Assembly: GCA_003864535.1 (NCBI GenBank)
Contig: BHEQ01000022.1
Coordinates: forward strand, 1 to 14,140
Length of the DNA: 14,140 nucleotides
Reading direction: 5' to 3'
From: Gammaproteobacteria bacterium
GTDB lineage: Bacteria > Pseudomonadota > Gammaproteobacteria > Cardiobacteriales > Wohlfahrtiimonadaceae
Every line of letters begins with the position of its first letter. Within the stretch, counting starts at the first letter, position 1. Shown here in pieces: positions 7,001 to 13,772 of the stretch. Both the position numbers and the translations under genes were made by a program. A model generated the notes under the pieces. That model searched no databases. It worked only from the letters and a program-made list of their open reading frames with translations, and had not been told where the DNA came from.

Positions 7001-9081
7001 ATCATATCGGGATTATGCTCGAGCGCAGTGGAGATCAAAAAGATCCTGAAACTTACTCTTTATTAGCTGCTTTATATGTCCTTTTGGGTAATGAGACTCC
7101 TCCTGAATTAGAATATTCTGGAACTCTAGTTGCAGCATCTGATGATGCGATGACTAAGGTTAGCTCTGAAACCACACAAGCAGCTCAATCTGCCTTATCT
7201 GCATTACGTATCGAACCGAAACAATTGCAAAATATTACCAATGGGGTCGCTGAAAGCACAGTTTTAACCAATCAGCTTGCTAAAGAAAATTCTTTTATTA
7301 GAAGCAATATGGATGAATTAAAAAGCACGATTACCCGCTTAAGATTACAAGCAAGAAGATTAGAAATTGAAACAGAAGCCCAAATGCTCTCTAGAAATGT
7401 GCGTGCCCATGAAGTTCCAGATGATTTTGATCCTTTAGAATTGGATCGCTTCTCTGAGATACAGCAACTTTCAAGAGCCTTGCTTGAGACTGTAGAAGAT
7501 CTCTCCTCTTTAAAGCAAACTATCACTGATATAATTGATAATACAAGCTTATCTCTTGAAAAACAGAAGGCGTTGCAAGATTCTATCGTCCAAAGCTTAA
7601 CCCTTGTGCGCACAATTAACTTTACAACGATTATTCCAAGAATGCGAAGATTACTCCGTCAGGTTTCTTTAAGTGTTGGCAAGAAAATTGAATTAGTAAC
7701 AGAAGGTACGGATATCCAAATAGAGCGCACAATTTTAGAGCAATTAGTTCCACCTTTAGAGCATATTATTCGTAACGCTGCATTTCATGGTATTGAAACA
7801 CCGCAAGAGCGGATCGATTCTGGCAAGCCTGAAACTGGTGTTGTTAAAATCAAAATCTCAAGAGATGGTGCCAAGTTGCTTCTTGTAATTAGTGATGATG
7901 GTAGAGGCTTTAATCTGGATAAGATTAAAGAAAAAGCACTCTCACAAGGATTTATTAAAGAAAATGACCTTGTTGATGAGCATGCTTTAACACAAATTGT
8001 CTTATTACCTGGCTTTACAACCACAACAGAAATCACAGAAAATGCTGGGCGTGGTGTTGGTCTTGATGTTCTAAATAGTGCGCTAAAAGTATTGCATGCT
8101 AAAATAGATATTGAGAATACGCCATATAAAGGGCTCAAATATAATATTCATATCCCGTTTAGCCTAACTGTAACTGATGCGCTGATTATACGCTCTGGTG
8201 ATATATCGTATACTATTCCACTCATGACGATTGAGGCAGTTGGAATTGGCTCACAAATTATAATAAATGAAGATGGAACGCGTATATATTCATATGATAC
8301 AGAAACCTATACGGTTTACTCTTTAGCTGAGTGCTTAAATAAGCGCTCTACAATAGAAAATTATGAAAATGCGCCTATAATCTTAATTAAATCTGGGGAG
8401 AGGCGCATTGCTATTGAAATTGATGAGATAATATCTCATCAAGAAATAATTGTACGTCCTTTAAATCCTCAATTAGCAGAAATCCAAGGTATTTCAGGTG
8501 CATCAGTTATGCCTGATGGATCTTTAATCTTTACTCTAGATTTATCTAATTTGATCCTAACTCAAATCAACAAGCCTGAAAAATTAAGCTTAACTAAAAT
8601 CCTTGCAAATGCAAGCAATGATCAAGAAGGCAAAGAGCATCAAGAACACCCAGAATATCAAAAAGACAAAGAAGATAAAGAAGACAAAGAAGATAAAGTA
8701 TTTTCTGAGATAAAGCCTTTGATTCTTGTCGTAGATGATTCAATTACTATGCGTAAAGTATCAACGCGTATGTTAGAACGCGCAGGCTTTAGAATTATTA
8801 CGGCAAAAGATGGGCTCGATGCACTTGAAAGATTAGGGCAGGAGCAACCAGATCTAATCATGCTCGACATTGAAATGCCTAGAATGGATGGATTTGAGGT
8901 TCTTGCAAATGTAAGGTCTAATCAAAGTACTACAAATATCCCGATAATAATGATAACTTCAAGAACAGGTGAGAAACATCGCCAACGCGCCTTAAGTCTT
9001 GGAGCCAATGAGTATTGTGGCAAACCTTATCAAGAGGCGCAAATGCTCGCCTTGATCCGCAAATTAATCCAAAGCCAGTAG
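4018..9081 (+). CDS. chpA: ChpA, hybrid CheA-type histidine kinase with three HPt domains and a receiver
   Basis: This 1687-residue kinase is the core of the Pil-Chp system. Residues 1 to about 380 are a helical region in which I see no HPt motif. Three HPt domains follow, with phosphorylatable histidines H434 (HTLKGSGRM), H597 (HTIKGNSRI) and H947 (HTIKGGARM). A P3-like dimerisation segment lies at about 1090-1220. The kinase core has the N box (RNAAFHGIE, N1253, H1257), the G1 box DDGRGF (D1293-D1294) and the G2 box GRGVGLD (from G1344). A CheW-like domain spans roughly 1385-1520. A charged KED-repeat linker precedes a complete C-terminal receiver (D1573-D1574, phosphoacceptor D1617, K1669). 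Pseudomonas ChpA is larger, with eight Xpt domains, so this array looks reduced. ATG occurs at both 4018 and 4021 and the Shine-Dalgarno is weak, so the start is uncertain by one codon. The only gene that follows closely is the dehydratase-like gene, 9 bp downstream. Confidence 0.93.
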   Translation: MMIIENINKLRVQILRNILKLVQGDVKNLITIDNKQLNDIQQIDTKENKLVWACITKSISILFPDNLSSIESIPFWQQIERGLKGRQNTNNFAPEFINWLQPISLSSSSFAKIEMEIQAETAARIIEPLNYALLNELRELFKSTDVAYEQQKEIKNEYNELVEIHAKILNTFLGNIQDSLTDSLYNLNKTIIAENNLAALAKISLLLIYIYENIDTCKNIHDVDDIIHNMRGEIVSSSISSFKSHLYDIYTKINDACSTNKEMALKDKKNLSRAIPALDFLKIDFYDAFMATNKLLLDDSTSNTEKIQISYSALATKTLTTDLLSIWYERLNLDFDAECARQYQLNAANTRDDAAKLIEPEAYVSTPKSYLIQGRLPIELDSLPDFDESLMRELTQIFTEEALEKLIEIKSSLSKLEKNISDLTALQNIRRAFHTLKGSGRMSGMMLVGEIGWQVERVLNGCVDNTYVFNLAILSHVQNGYDAIAASLGGLDITEELYRIAFQANYLIENRGNIEDETPATELKNTIPNFNLIYEFPSKQPTIPPQPSLDPKLVFDLFDTFLKEISLEIKSIQTNISLLQENINNNELTIKLRRHFHTIKGNSRILGAMTLGEIAWNTERVLNNILNNAMSMTPDVMAFLVKSCNVIIAIRHALDSKRDILHEQELGFLTYDADYLLASNAILHADCFSLSDKYSNVINLEDDLKVPPLPPLNIEKMLSTKDIFSIDSIIANLDEDEGIGFSYNENIELNTFADKPLNLAPEILIPINLNPPDISLLMAEFEKCKAGSHRSMREFARRIKALHDYYISINAPKIDIEITNSLYINLSRFRAYGLSPNKDLLTLWGKSLEICLSLITKSVTKSDFTEAAKTDLISHLNLFDQFSEQISYTNSPDAALIIPEVDKEILAAFLAEAREILETNDDILLSWKAESYNPSSQNIPEIRRNMHTIKGGARMVERMDIGQIAHALESLLEEKHIKLFANDLHHFEILQRAMDHIGIMLERSGDQKDPETYSLLAALYVLLGNETPPELEYSGTLVAASDDAMTKVSSETTQAAQSALSALRIEPKQLQNITNGVAESTVLTNQLAKENSFIRSNMDELKSTITRLRLQARRLEIETEAQMLSRNVRAHEVPDDFDPLELDRFSEIQQLSRALLETVEDLSSLKQTITDIIDNTSLSLEKQKALQDSIVQSLTLVRTINFTTIIPRMRRLLRQVSLSVGKKIELVTEGTDIQIERTILEQLVPPLEHIIRNAAFHGIETPQERIDSGKPETGVVKIKISRDGAKLLLVISDDGRGFNLDKIKEKALSQGFIKENDLVDEHALTQIVLLPGFTTTTEITENAGRGVGLDVLNSALKVLHAKIDIENTPYKGLKYNIHIPFSLTVTDALIIRSGDISYTIPLMTIEAVGIGSQIIINEDGTRIYSYDTETYTVYSLAECLNKRSTIENYENAPIILIKSGERRIAIEIDEIISHQEIIVRPLNPQLAEIQGISGASVMPDGSLIFTLDLSNLILTQINKPEKLSLTKILANASNDQEGKEHQEHPEYQKDKEDKEDKEDKVFSEIKPLILVVDDSITMRKVSTRMLERAGFRIITAKDGLDALERLGQEQPDLIMLDIEMPRMDGFEVLANVRSNQSTTNIPIIMITSRTGEKHRQRALSLGANEYCGKPYQEAQMLALIRKLIQSQ
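8665..8700 (+). repeat. 9-nt tandem repeat encoding a KED-rich linker in chpA
   Basis: Four in-frame 9-nt units alternate GACAAAGAA and GATAAAGAA; the last ends GATAAAGTA. Together they encode DKEDKEDKEDKV, a highly charged flexible linker just before the ChpA receiver. The C/T alternation gives an 18-nt super-unit, so the array probably grew by duplication of a pair. Copy number could vary between strains without a frameshift. Confidence 0.85.
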
Positions 9082-9090
9082 GAAACATAT

Positions 9091-9372
9091 ATGCATAAAT
9101 TAACAGACGACCAGATTATCCACAGGCTCCAAGAGATAAAACATAGATTTAGCTATAATCAAGGGCAGTTAATTGCTGAATTTAAATTTATAAGTTTTGC
9201 TGAAGCCTTTGGCTTTATCTGCAAGATTGCGATCCATGCAGCTGAGCTTAAACACTTTCCTATATGGTCTCAAAATAATCAAAAGGTTAAAATATCGCTC
9301 TATACTGAAAGCGTTAAAGGTCTTACAGAGAAAGATTTTGAAATAGCTAAAATTATTTTAATTTATGTTTAA
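9091..9372 (+). CDS. Pterin-4a-carbinolamine dehydratase-like protein with degenerate active site
   Basis: This 93-residue protein matches the PCD/DCoH fold throughout: an N-terminal helix, the FKFISFAEAFGFICKIAIHA segment (31-50), the loop HFPIW (55-59) and the end KGLTEKDFEIAKII (76-89). Active PCD enzymes dehydrate 4a-hydroxytetrahydrobiopterin and help recycle the cofactor of phenylalanine hydroxylase. They use a His-His-Pro loop plus a third histidine in the last strand. Here the loop is H55-F56-P57, and the third position, in LYTESVKGL, is E73. Two of three catalytic histidines are therefore absent, so ordinary activity is doubtful. It starts 9 bp after the chpA stop, and an AGGA at 9080-9083 overlaps that stop (TAG at 9079-9081), which suggests co-translation with chpA. 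No phenylalanine hydroxylase gene is present. A structural or regulatory role is possible but unproven. Confidence 0.8.
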   Translation: MHKLTDDQIIHRLQEIKHRFSYNQGQLIAEFKFISFAEAFGFICKIAIHAAELKHFPIWSQNNQKVKISLYTESVKGLTEKDFEIAKIILIYV

Positions 9373-9410
9373 GATATATTTAAGATATGTTTAAAATATG
9401 TTTAATTTAA
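9367..9410 (+). repeat. 11-nt tandem repeat over the end of the PCD-like gene
   Basis: Units GTTTAAGATAT (9367-9377), ATTTAAGATAT (9378-9388) and GTTTAAAATAT (9389-9399) are followed by a decayed GTTTAATTTAA (9400-9410). The first unit contains the final Val codon and stop of the preceding gene. The 11-nt period is close to one DNA helical turn, so the AT tracts are roughly in phase. Confidence 0.75.
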
Positions 9411-9543
9411 AATTAATTAAGCTTATTTAGTCCATATAATTTAAAATACACCCAATTTAATACATATAATTAAATCCGTTATTCCTCATCAAAATTAATA
9501 TTATTTTATATATATCACAATACTGACTATGCTTACCCCTAAA

Positions 9544-9569
9544 TCTACCCTTAGCATCTACCCTTAGCA
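9544..9569 (+). repeat. 13-nt perfect tandem duplication
   Basis: TCTACCCTTAGCA at 9544-9556 is repeated exactly at 9557-9569. A related but imperfect GCTTACCCCTAAA lies directly before it at 9531-9543. This is one of the few GC-containing parts of the intergenic region upstream of pilZ. Confidence 0.85.
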
Positions 9570-9620
9570 GGTGGGACTTTTAAAGCCCCTCCTTATAAAT
9601 GGAAGGCTGGGATGGTTAGA

Positions 9621-9650
9621 ATCAATTCAAATCAATTCAAATTAAATTAA
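9621..9650 (+). repeat. 10-nt tandem repeat in the pilZ leader
   Basis: ATCAATTCAA at 9621-9630 is repeated exactly at 9631-9640. A decayed third unit, ATTAAATTAA, follows at 9641-9650 and ends 15 bp before the pilZ start codon. Confidence 0.8.
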
Positions 9651-9665
9651 ATAAAAGTAACTATT

Positions 9666-10007
9666 ATGAATAATCCAAGCCAGAAAATGATTCCTATCAT
9701 TTTCAAAGAAGCCAATCATCTTGCTGAATTTTATATGCCTTTTCTAAAAAATGGTGGCTTTTTTATACCAACTGACCGTCCATTTAAAATGGGTGATGAG
9801 CTCTTTTTAGTAGTAACATTGCCAGATGATCTTGAAAAGAGAAGCCCAGCTCAAGGTCAGGTCGTTTGGATCACTCCTGCAGGCGCAGCAACGCGTAAGC
9901 AAGGCGTTGGTCTCCATTTTACGGGTGGGCAAGCACGTGATTTAAATAAACGCTGTAAAGCTATTATTGCCAAAGCAACAAGACGCGCGCTCAGCCCGAC
10001 TTTATAA
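9666..10007 (+). CDS. pilZ: PilZ, type IV pilus assembly protein
   Basis: This 113-residue protein belongs to the original PilZ type needed for pilus assembly in Pseudomonas and Xanthomonas. In Xanthomonas this protein bridges the assembly ATPase PilB and the regulator FimX. Recognisable blocks are MPFLKNGGFFIPT (24-36, close to the Pseudomonas MPFIKNGGLFIPT as I recall it), GDELFLVVTLPDD (43-55), GQVVWITP (64-71) and GVGLHF (80-85). The c-di-GMP-binding RxxxR and D/N-x-S-x-x-G signatures are absent, as in this subgroup, so direct c-di-GMP binding is not expected. The ATG at 9666 is the first available in frame (TAA 15 bp upstream) but has no visible Shine-Dalgarno. tatD follows after 17 bp. 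In Pseudomonas the order is holB-pilZ-tatD; here holB is missing and the Chp cluster is upstream. Confidence 0.9.
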   Translation: MNNPSQKMIPIIFKEANHLAEFYMPFLKNGGFFIPTDRPFKMGDELFLVVTLPDDLEKRSPAQGQVVWITPAGAATRKQGVGLHFTGGQARDLNKRCKAIIAKATRRALSPTL

Positions 10008-10024
10008 GATTTTTTAGGATAATA

Positions 10025-10804
10025 ATGCAATTTATTGATTCTCACTGCCATTTAGATAGAATTGACTTAAGTGAATTTAACCATGACTTTTCTAAATTAA
10101 TCAGTAATGCGACCGCAAGTAATGTCTCACATATATTATGTGTCAGTATTAGCTTAGATAAATGGCAAGCAATGGCTGATCTTGTTGCTCCTTTTGAAAA
10201 TATTTTTCTATCAGTTGGGGTGCATCCCTCAGAAATCAAAGCTTCGCTACCAAGTTACGCAGAGATATTTAATTACGCACAAGATTCACGCGTCATCGCA
10301 ATTGGCGAAACAGGCTTAGATTACCATTACGGCTTGGATGCAAAAATTAATCAACAAGCAGCCTTTATAATGCAAATTGAAGCTGCAATCAAGCTCAATA
10401 AGCCACTTATCATCCATACACGCAGTGCACAAAAAGACACTCTTGCAATAATGAAGGAGCATAATGCTCGCGATTCATCTGGAGTAATGCACTGCTTTAC
10501 CGAAGATTGGGATATGGCAAAACAATGTTTAGATTTAGGCTTTTATATCTCGTTCTCAGGAATTATTAGCTTTAAAAATGCAGCTCAAATTCGTGAAGTA
10601 GCTCAAAAAATGCCGCTTGATCGAGTTTTAATTGAAACAGATGCGCCATATTTAGCACCGCATCCGCATCGAGGTAAAATAAATCAACCAGCTTGGGTTA
10701 AATATGTTGCCCAAGCGCTAGCTGATGTACGCCAAATTTCTTTAGAAGAGATAGCCACAGCTACAAGCCATAACTTTAAAGAGTTATTTAAAATAAAATT
10801 ATGA
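10025..10804 (+). CDS. ycfH: TatD family metal-dependent hydrolase, YcfH-like
   Basis: This 259-residue TIM-barrel metallohydrolase is probably a cytosolic Mg-dependent DNase or a related phosphoesterase; the physiological substrate of YcfH-type proteins is not settled. The metal ligands expected of the family are all visible: H7 and H9 in DSHCHLD, E95 in GETGLDYHY, H131 in IIHTR, H156 in MHCFTE and D206 in ETDAPYLAPHPHRG. Length is typical. The segment HCFTEDWD followed by LGFYISFSGIISF strongly resembles E. coli YcfH as I remember it, rather than TatD itself. The start is supported by AGGAT at 10016-10020, and the 17-bp gap to pilZ makes a two-gene transcript likely. The same pilZ-tatD pair occurs in Pseudomonas, so linkage to pilus genes does not by itself imply a pilus role. 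No terminator is evident after it. Confidence 0.9.
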   Translation: MQFIDSHCHLDRIDLSEFNHDFSKLISNATASNVSHILCVSISLDKWQAMADLVAPFENIFLSVGVHPSEIKASLPSYAEIFNYAQDSRVIAIGETGLDYHYGLDAKINQQAAFIMQIEAAIKLNKPLIIHTRSAQKDTLAIMKEHNARDSSGVMHCFTEDWDMAKQCLDLGFYISFSGIISFKNAAQIREVAQKMPLDRVLIETDAPYLAPHPHRGKINQPAWVKYVAQALADVRQISLEEIATATSHNFKELFKIKL

Positions 10805-10921
10805 TAAATCAGATATTTTGTAGCAAAATTAGAAATAGGATTTATATTGTAGGAATAAAATATTCTGGATGAAATAAAATTTAAAATAACGCTAACTGTA
10901 CTTTAAATATTTTAATAAGCC

Positions 10922-10949
10922 TTGTATTTTTATGATTAAGTCTTATTAT
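10922..10949 (+). promoter_or_regulatory. Possible sigma-70 promoter for secA
   Basis: A TTGTAT hexamer (10922-10927) is separated by 16 bp from TATTAT (10944-10949). This is the best -35/-10 pair in the 213-bp gap before secA, and would leave a leader of about 60 nt. The -35 matches consensus only in TTG, and in AT-rich DNA such pairs are easy to find. A possible stem (TAATAAG at 10913-10919 with CTTATTA at 10942-10948) overlaps it. No secM-like arrest-peptide gene is recognisable in the gap. Confidence 0.3.
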
Positions 10950-11017
10950 TATAGTTTCGTTATTTAATTATTATCCTTAAACTTAATCCTATATTTACTT
11001 ATAAAAACAGGCACACC

Positions 11018-13753
11018 ATGATAGCTAAAATTCTTAAAGCAATAGTCGGCACACGCAATGACCGCTTAGTTAAACAAATGCGCAAAACAGTTCTAGTAAT
11101 CAATGGGTTTGAAGAGCAGCTTAAAAAACTATCTGACGAGCAATTGCGTGCAAAAACAGATGAGTTTAAGCTTAAAATTAAAGACGGTGCCAGTTTAGAT
11201 CAAATCCTTCCTGAAGCTTTTGCGGTTGTGCGTGAGGCTAGTTGTCGGATTATGGGAATGCGCCATTATGATGTCCAGTTAATTGGAGGGATGGTACTCC
11301 ATAGCGGTAAAATCTCTGAAATGCGCACCGGTGAAGGTAAAACCCTTGTGGCAACTTTAGCTGCGTATTTGAATGCCCTTTCAGAAAAAGGTGTCCATGT
11401 TGTTACGGTTAATGACTATTTAGCACGCCGCGATGCCCAGTGGATGGGGCGTTTATATAATTTCTTAGGCTTAACGGTTGGTATTGTAGTTCCAGGACAA
11501 TCTCAACAAGAAAAACATGCAGCTTACCGCTGTGATATTTCGTATTGTACTAATAATGAGCTCGGCTTTGATTATCTACGTGATAATATGTGTTTTAGCA
11601 TTGAAGATAAAGCCCAGCGCCCACTTAATTTTGCGATTATAGATGAGGTCGATTCAATCTTAATTGATGAGGCGCGTACTCCTTTGATTATTTCAGGACC
11701 TGCGGAAGGTTCTGAAGATCTTTATGTACAAATTAATGCGCTAATTCCTCAATTAGTGAAACAAACAGAAGAAAATGGTCCTGGAGATTTCTTTATCAAT
11801 GAAAAAGATCGCCAAGCCTTATTAACTGAAGATGGGCATGTACGCGCTGAGGATCTCCTCCGCGAAGCTGGCTTGTTAGAGATTGGGCAAAGTTTATATG
11901 ATGCAAATAATTTAAAGCTCTATCATCATTTAGAGTGCTGTTTAAAAGCGCATTATCTATTTTTAAAAGATGTTGCTTATATTGTCCGCGAGGGTGAGGT
12001 TGTTATTGTTGATGAGTTCACAGGTAGAACACTTTCAGGAAGACGTTGGTCTGATGGCTTACATCAAGCGGTTGAGGCTAAAGAGCAGGTTAAGATTCAG
12101 CCTGAAAATCAAACTATGGCATCAATTACCTTCCAAAATTATTTCCGTATTTATACCAAGCTCTCAGGAATGACGGGAACGGCGGATACTGAAGCTCCAG
12201 AATTCTTAGAGATTTATAATCTTGAAGTTGTAATTGTTCCAACAAATCAAACCCAAGCTCGAACTGATTATGGTGATTTGATTTTCTTAACTCAAACTGA
12301 AAAATACGCCGCTATCTTAAAAGGCATTCAAGATTGTTATACGCGCAAACAACCTGTATTAGTCGGAACAACATCTATTGAAGTATCTGAAATAATTAGT
12401 TATTTACTCAAAAAAGAGAATATCTCCCACGAGGTTTTAAATGCCAAACAACATGAGCGTGAAGCTCTTATTGTCGCTTATGCGGGCATGCCATCTGCAA
12501 TTACTATCGCAACTAATATGGCTGGGCGCGGTACGGATATTGTCCTTGGTGGCAATTTGGATATGGAAATTAGTGAGGCTGAGGGGAAATCAGGCACAGA
12601 ATTAACAGATGCACAAAAAGCTGAACTAAAAGCGGCTTGGCAAGTACGGCATGATGAGGTTAAAGAATCAGGCGGCTTGCATATTATCGGGACAGAACGG
12701 CATGAATCGAGACGCATCGATAATCAATTACGTGGACGCGCAGGACGCCAAGGCGATCAAGGCTCTTCACGCTTTTATCTTTCTTTAGAAGATAACTTAA
12801 TGCGGATTTTCACCAATCCATCAACATATAATATGATGAAAAAGCTCGGCATGGGCGATGGTGTTGCAATCGAACATAAATGGATTTCACGCACGATTGA
12901 AAATGCCCAGCGTAAAGTTGAAGGACATAACTTTGAAGCACGTAAGAACCTTCTTCAATATGATAACGTTGCCAATGATCAACGGCGGATTATTTATCAA
13001 CAGCGGAATGATATTTTATCCGCAGATAAAGTAAGTAATGCCATTGATGTGCTGCGTGAGAGCGTCCTTAGTGATTTAGTTAGAAAATATATTCCGCCAA
13101 TGAGCATGGAAGAGCAATGGGATATTAAAGGGCTTGAAGAGATCCTAAATAAAGATTTTGCAATGAGTGTTGATATTGAAGAATGGCTTAAAGAGCAAGA
13201 ACAGCTTGATGATGAGCATATTTTGCAAAAAGTGATTAGCTTTAATAAAGATAATTATGATAATAAAGTAGCCATATTAGATCCTATTCAAGTTGATGAT
13301 TTTGAAAAATCATTACTTATTCAAACTCTAGATAATGAATGGAAAGATCATTTAGCCGCGATGGATTATTTGCGTCAAGGGATTAACTTAAGATCATATG
13401 CGCAAAAGCGTCCTGAGCAAGAATATAAGCGCGAGGCTTTTGCAATGTTTGAGCTCATGCTTGAACAAATCCATTATAGAACGATCTTAGTTGCCTCAAA
13501 ACTCCAAGTTCAACCTATGCCGCCTAAACATGAAGAGGAAGATGGTAATTATGCATATAATGATCCAAGCTTAATCCTTTCAGAATCGTCTACTGATGAC
13601 ACTTCTATTGGTAATGCTATTAATGTAAGAGACATGCCAGCTCTCTCAGAGCTCTTTAATATTGAGCGGTTGCTGTCTTCAACAGGGCGCAATGATTCTT
13701 GCCCTTGTGGTTCTGGTAAAAAGTTCAAACATTGTCATGGTAATTTAAAATAA
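11018..13753 (+). CDS. secA: SecA, preprotein translocase motor ATPase
   Basis: This 911-residue protein is the complete ATP-driven motor that pushes secretory proteins through SecYEG. The N-terminus MIAKILKAIVGTRNDR resembles that of other proteobacterial SecA proteins, which supports the start despite a weak ribosome binding site. Walker A is MRTGEGKT at 102-109 (K108) and Walker B is DEVD at 209-212, the same numbering as in E. coli. IDEARTPLIISGP follows Walker B, and the second motor domain has TNMAGRGTD and the arginine-finger segment LRGRAGRQGD. The C-terminal zinc and SecB-binding tail is intact: C895, C897, C906 and H907 in CPCGSGKKFKHCHG. It is about ten residues longer than E. coli SecA. 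It stands alone between tatD and a convergent queG, with a hairpin terminator after it. Confidence 0.98.
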   Translation: MIAKILKAIVGTRNDRLVKQMRKTVLVINGFEEQLKKLSDEQLRAKTDEFKLKIKDGASLDQILPEAFAVVREASCRIMGMRHYDVQLIGGMVLHSGKISEMRTGEGKTLVATLAAYLNALSEKGVHVVTVNDYLARRDAQWMGRLYNFLGLTVGIVVPGQSQQEKHAAYRCDISYCTNNELGFDYLRDNMCFSIEDKAQRPLNFAIIDEVDSILIDEARTPLIISGPAEGSEDLYVQINALIPQLVKQTEENGPGDFFINEKDRQALLTEDGHVRAEDLLREAGLLEIGQSLYDANNLKLYHHLECCLKAHYLFLKDVAYIVREGEVVIVDEFTGRTLSGRRWSDGLHQAVEAKEQVKIQPENQTMASITFQNYFRIYTKLSGMTGTADTEAPEFLEIYNLEVVIVPTNQTQARTDYGDLIFLTQTEKYAAILKGIQDCYTRKQPVLVGTTSIEVSEIISYLLKKENISHEVLNAKQHEREALIVAYAGMPSAITIATNMAGRGTDIVLGGNLDMEISEAEGKSGTELTDAQKAELKAAWQVRHDEVKESGGLHIIGTERHESRRIDNQLRGRAGRQGDQGSSRFYLSLEDNLMRIFTNPSTYNMMKKLGMGDGVAIEHKWISRTIENAQRKVEGHNFEARKNLLQYDNVANDQRRIIYQQRNDILSADKVSNAIDVLRESVLSDLVRKYIPPMSMEEQWDIKGLEEILNKDFAMSVDIEEWLKEQEQLDDEHILQKVISFNKDNYDNKVAILDPIQVDDFEKSLLIQTLDNEWKDHLAAMDYLRQGINLRSYAQKRPEQEYKREAFAMFELMLEQIHYRTILVASKLQVQPMPPKHEEEDGNYAYNDPSLILSESSTDDTSIGNAINVRDMPALSELFNIERLLSSTGRNDSCPCGSGKKFKHCHGNLK

Positions 13754-13772
13754 TAACTAAATGCCACCTAAA

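Larger units (their letters stand above)
9411..9665. other. AT-rich, repeat-containing intergenic region before pilZ
   Basis: I see no coding sequence here. The first half is nearly pure A/T. From about 9530 the composition changes to a C/G-containing block with a 13-nt duplication (9544-9569). A weak imperfect stem follows, AGCC (9583-9586) and TCC against GGA and GGCT (up to 9608), without a U-tract, so I do not call a terminator. A 10-nt tandem repeat lies at 9621-9650. The promoter for pilZ-tatD is presumably in this gap, but no -35/-10 pair stands out. There is no recognisable Shine-Dalgarno before pilZ. Confidence 0.5.

Noticed and set aside
7272..8138. Minus-strand open frames of more than 110 codons opposite the kinase core of chpA.
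   Set aside because: The plus-strand protein has intact kinase boxes there, and the antisense products are Ser/Leu-rich without any motif.
9583..9612. Possible rho-independent terminator after the PCD-like gene.
   Set aside because: The stem is short and interrupted (AGCC/GGCT and TCC/GGA with an internal loop), and GGGATGG follows in place of a U-tract.
10932..10967. An 11-residue open frame (MIKSYYYSFVI) in the leader of secA, considered as a secretion-monitor or attenuator peptide.
   Set aside because: It has no ribosome binding site, is far shorter than SecM-type arrest peptides, and Tyr/Ile-rich mini-frames are expected by chance in AT-rich DNA.
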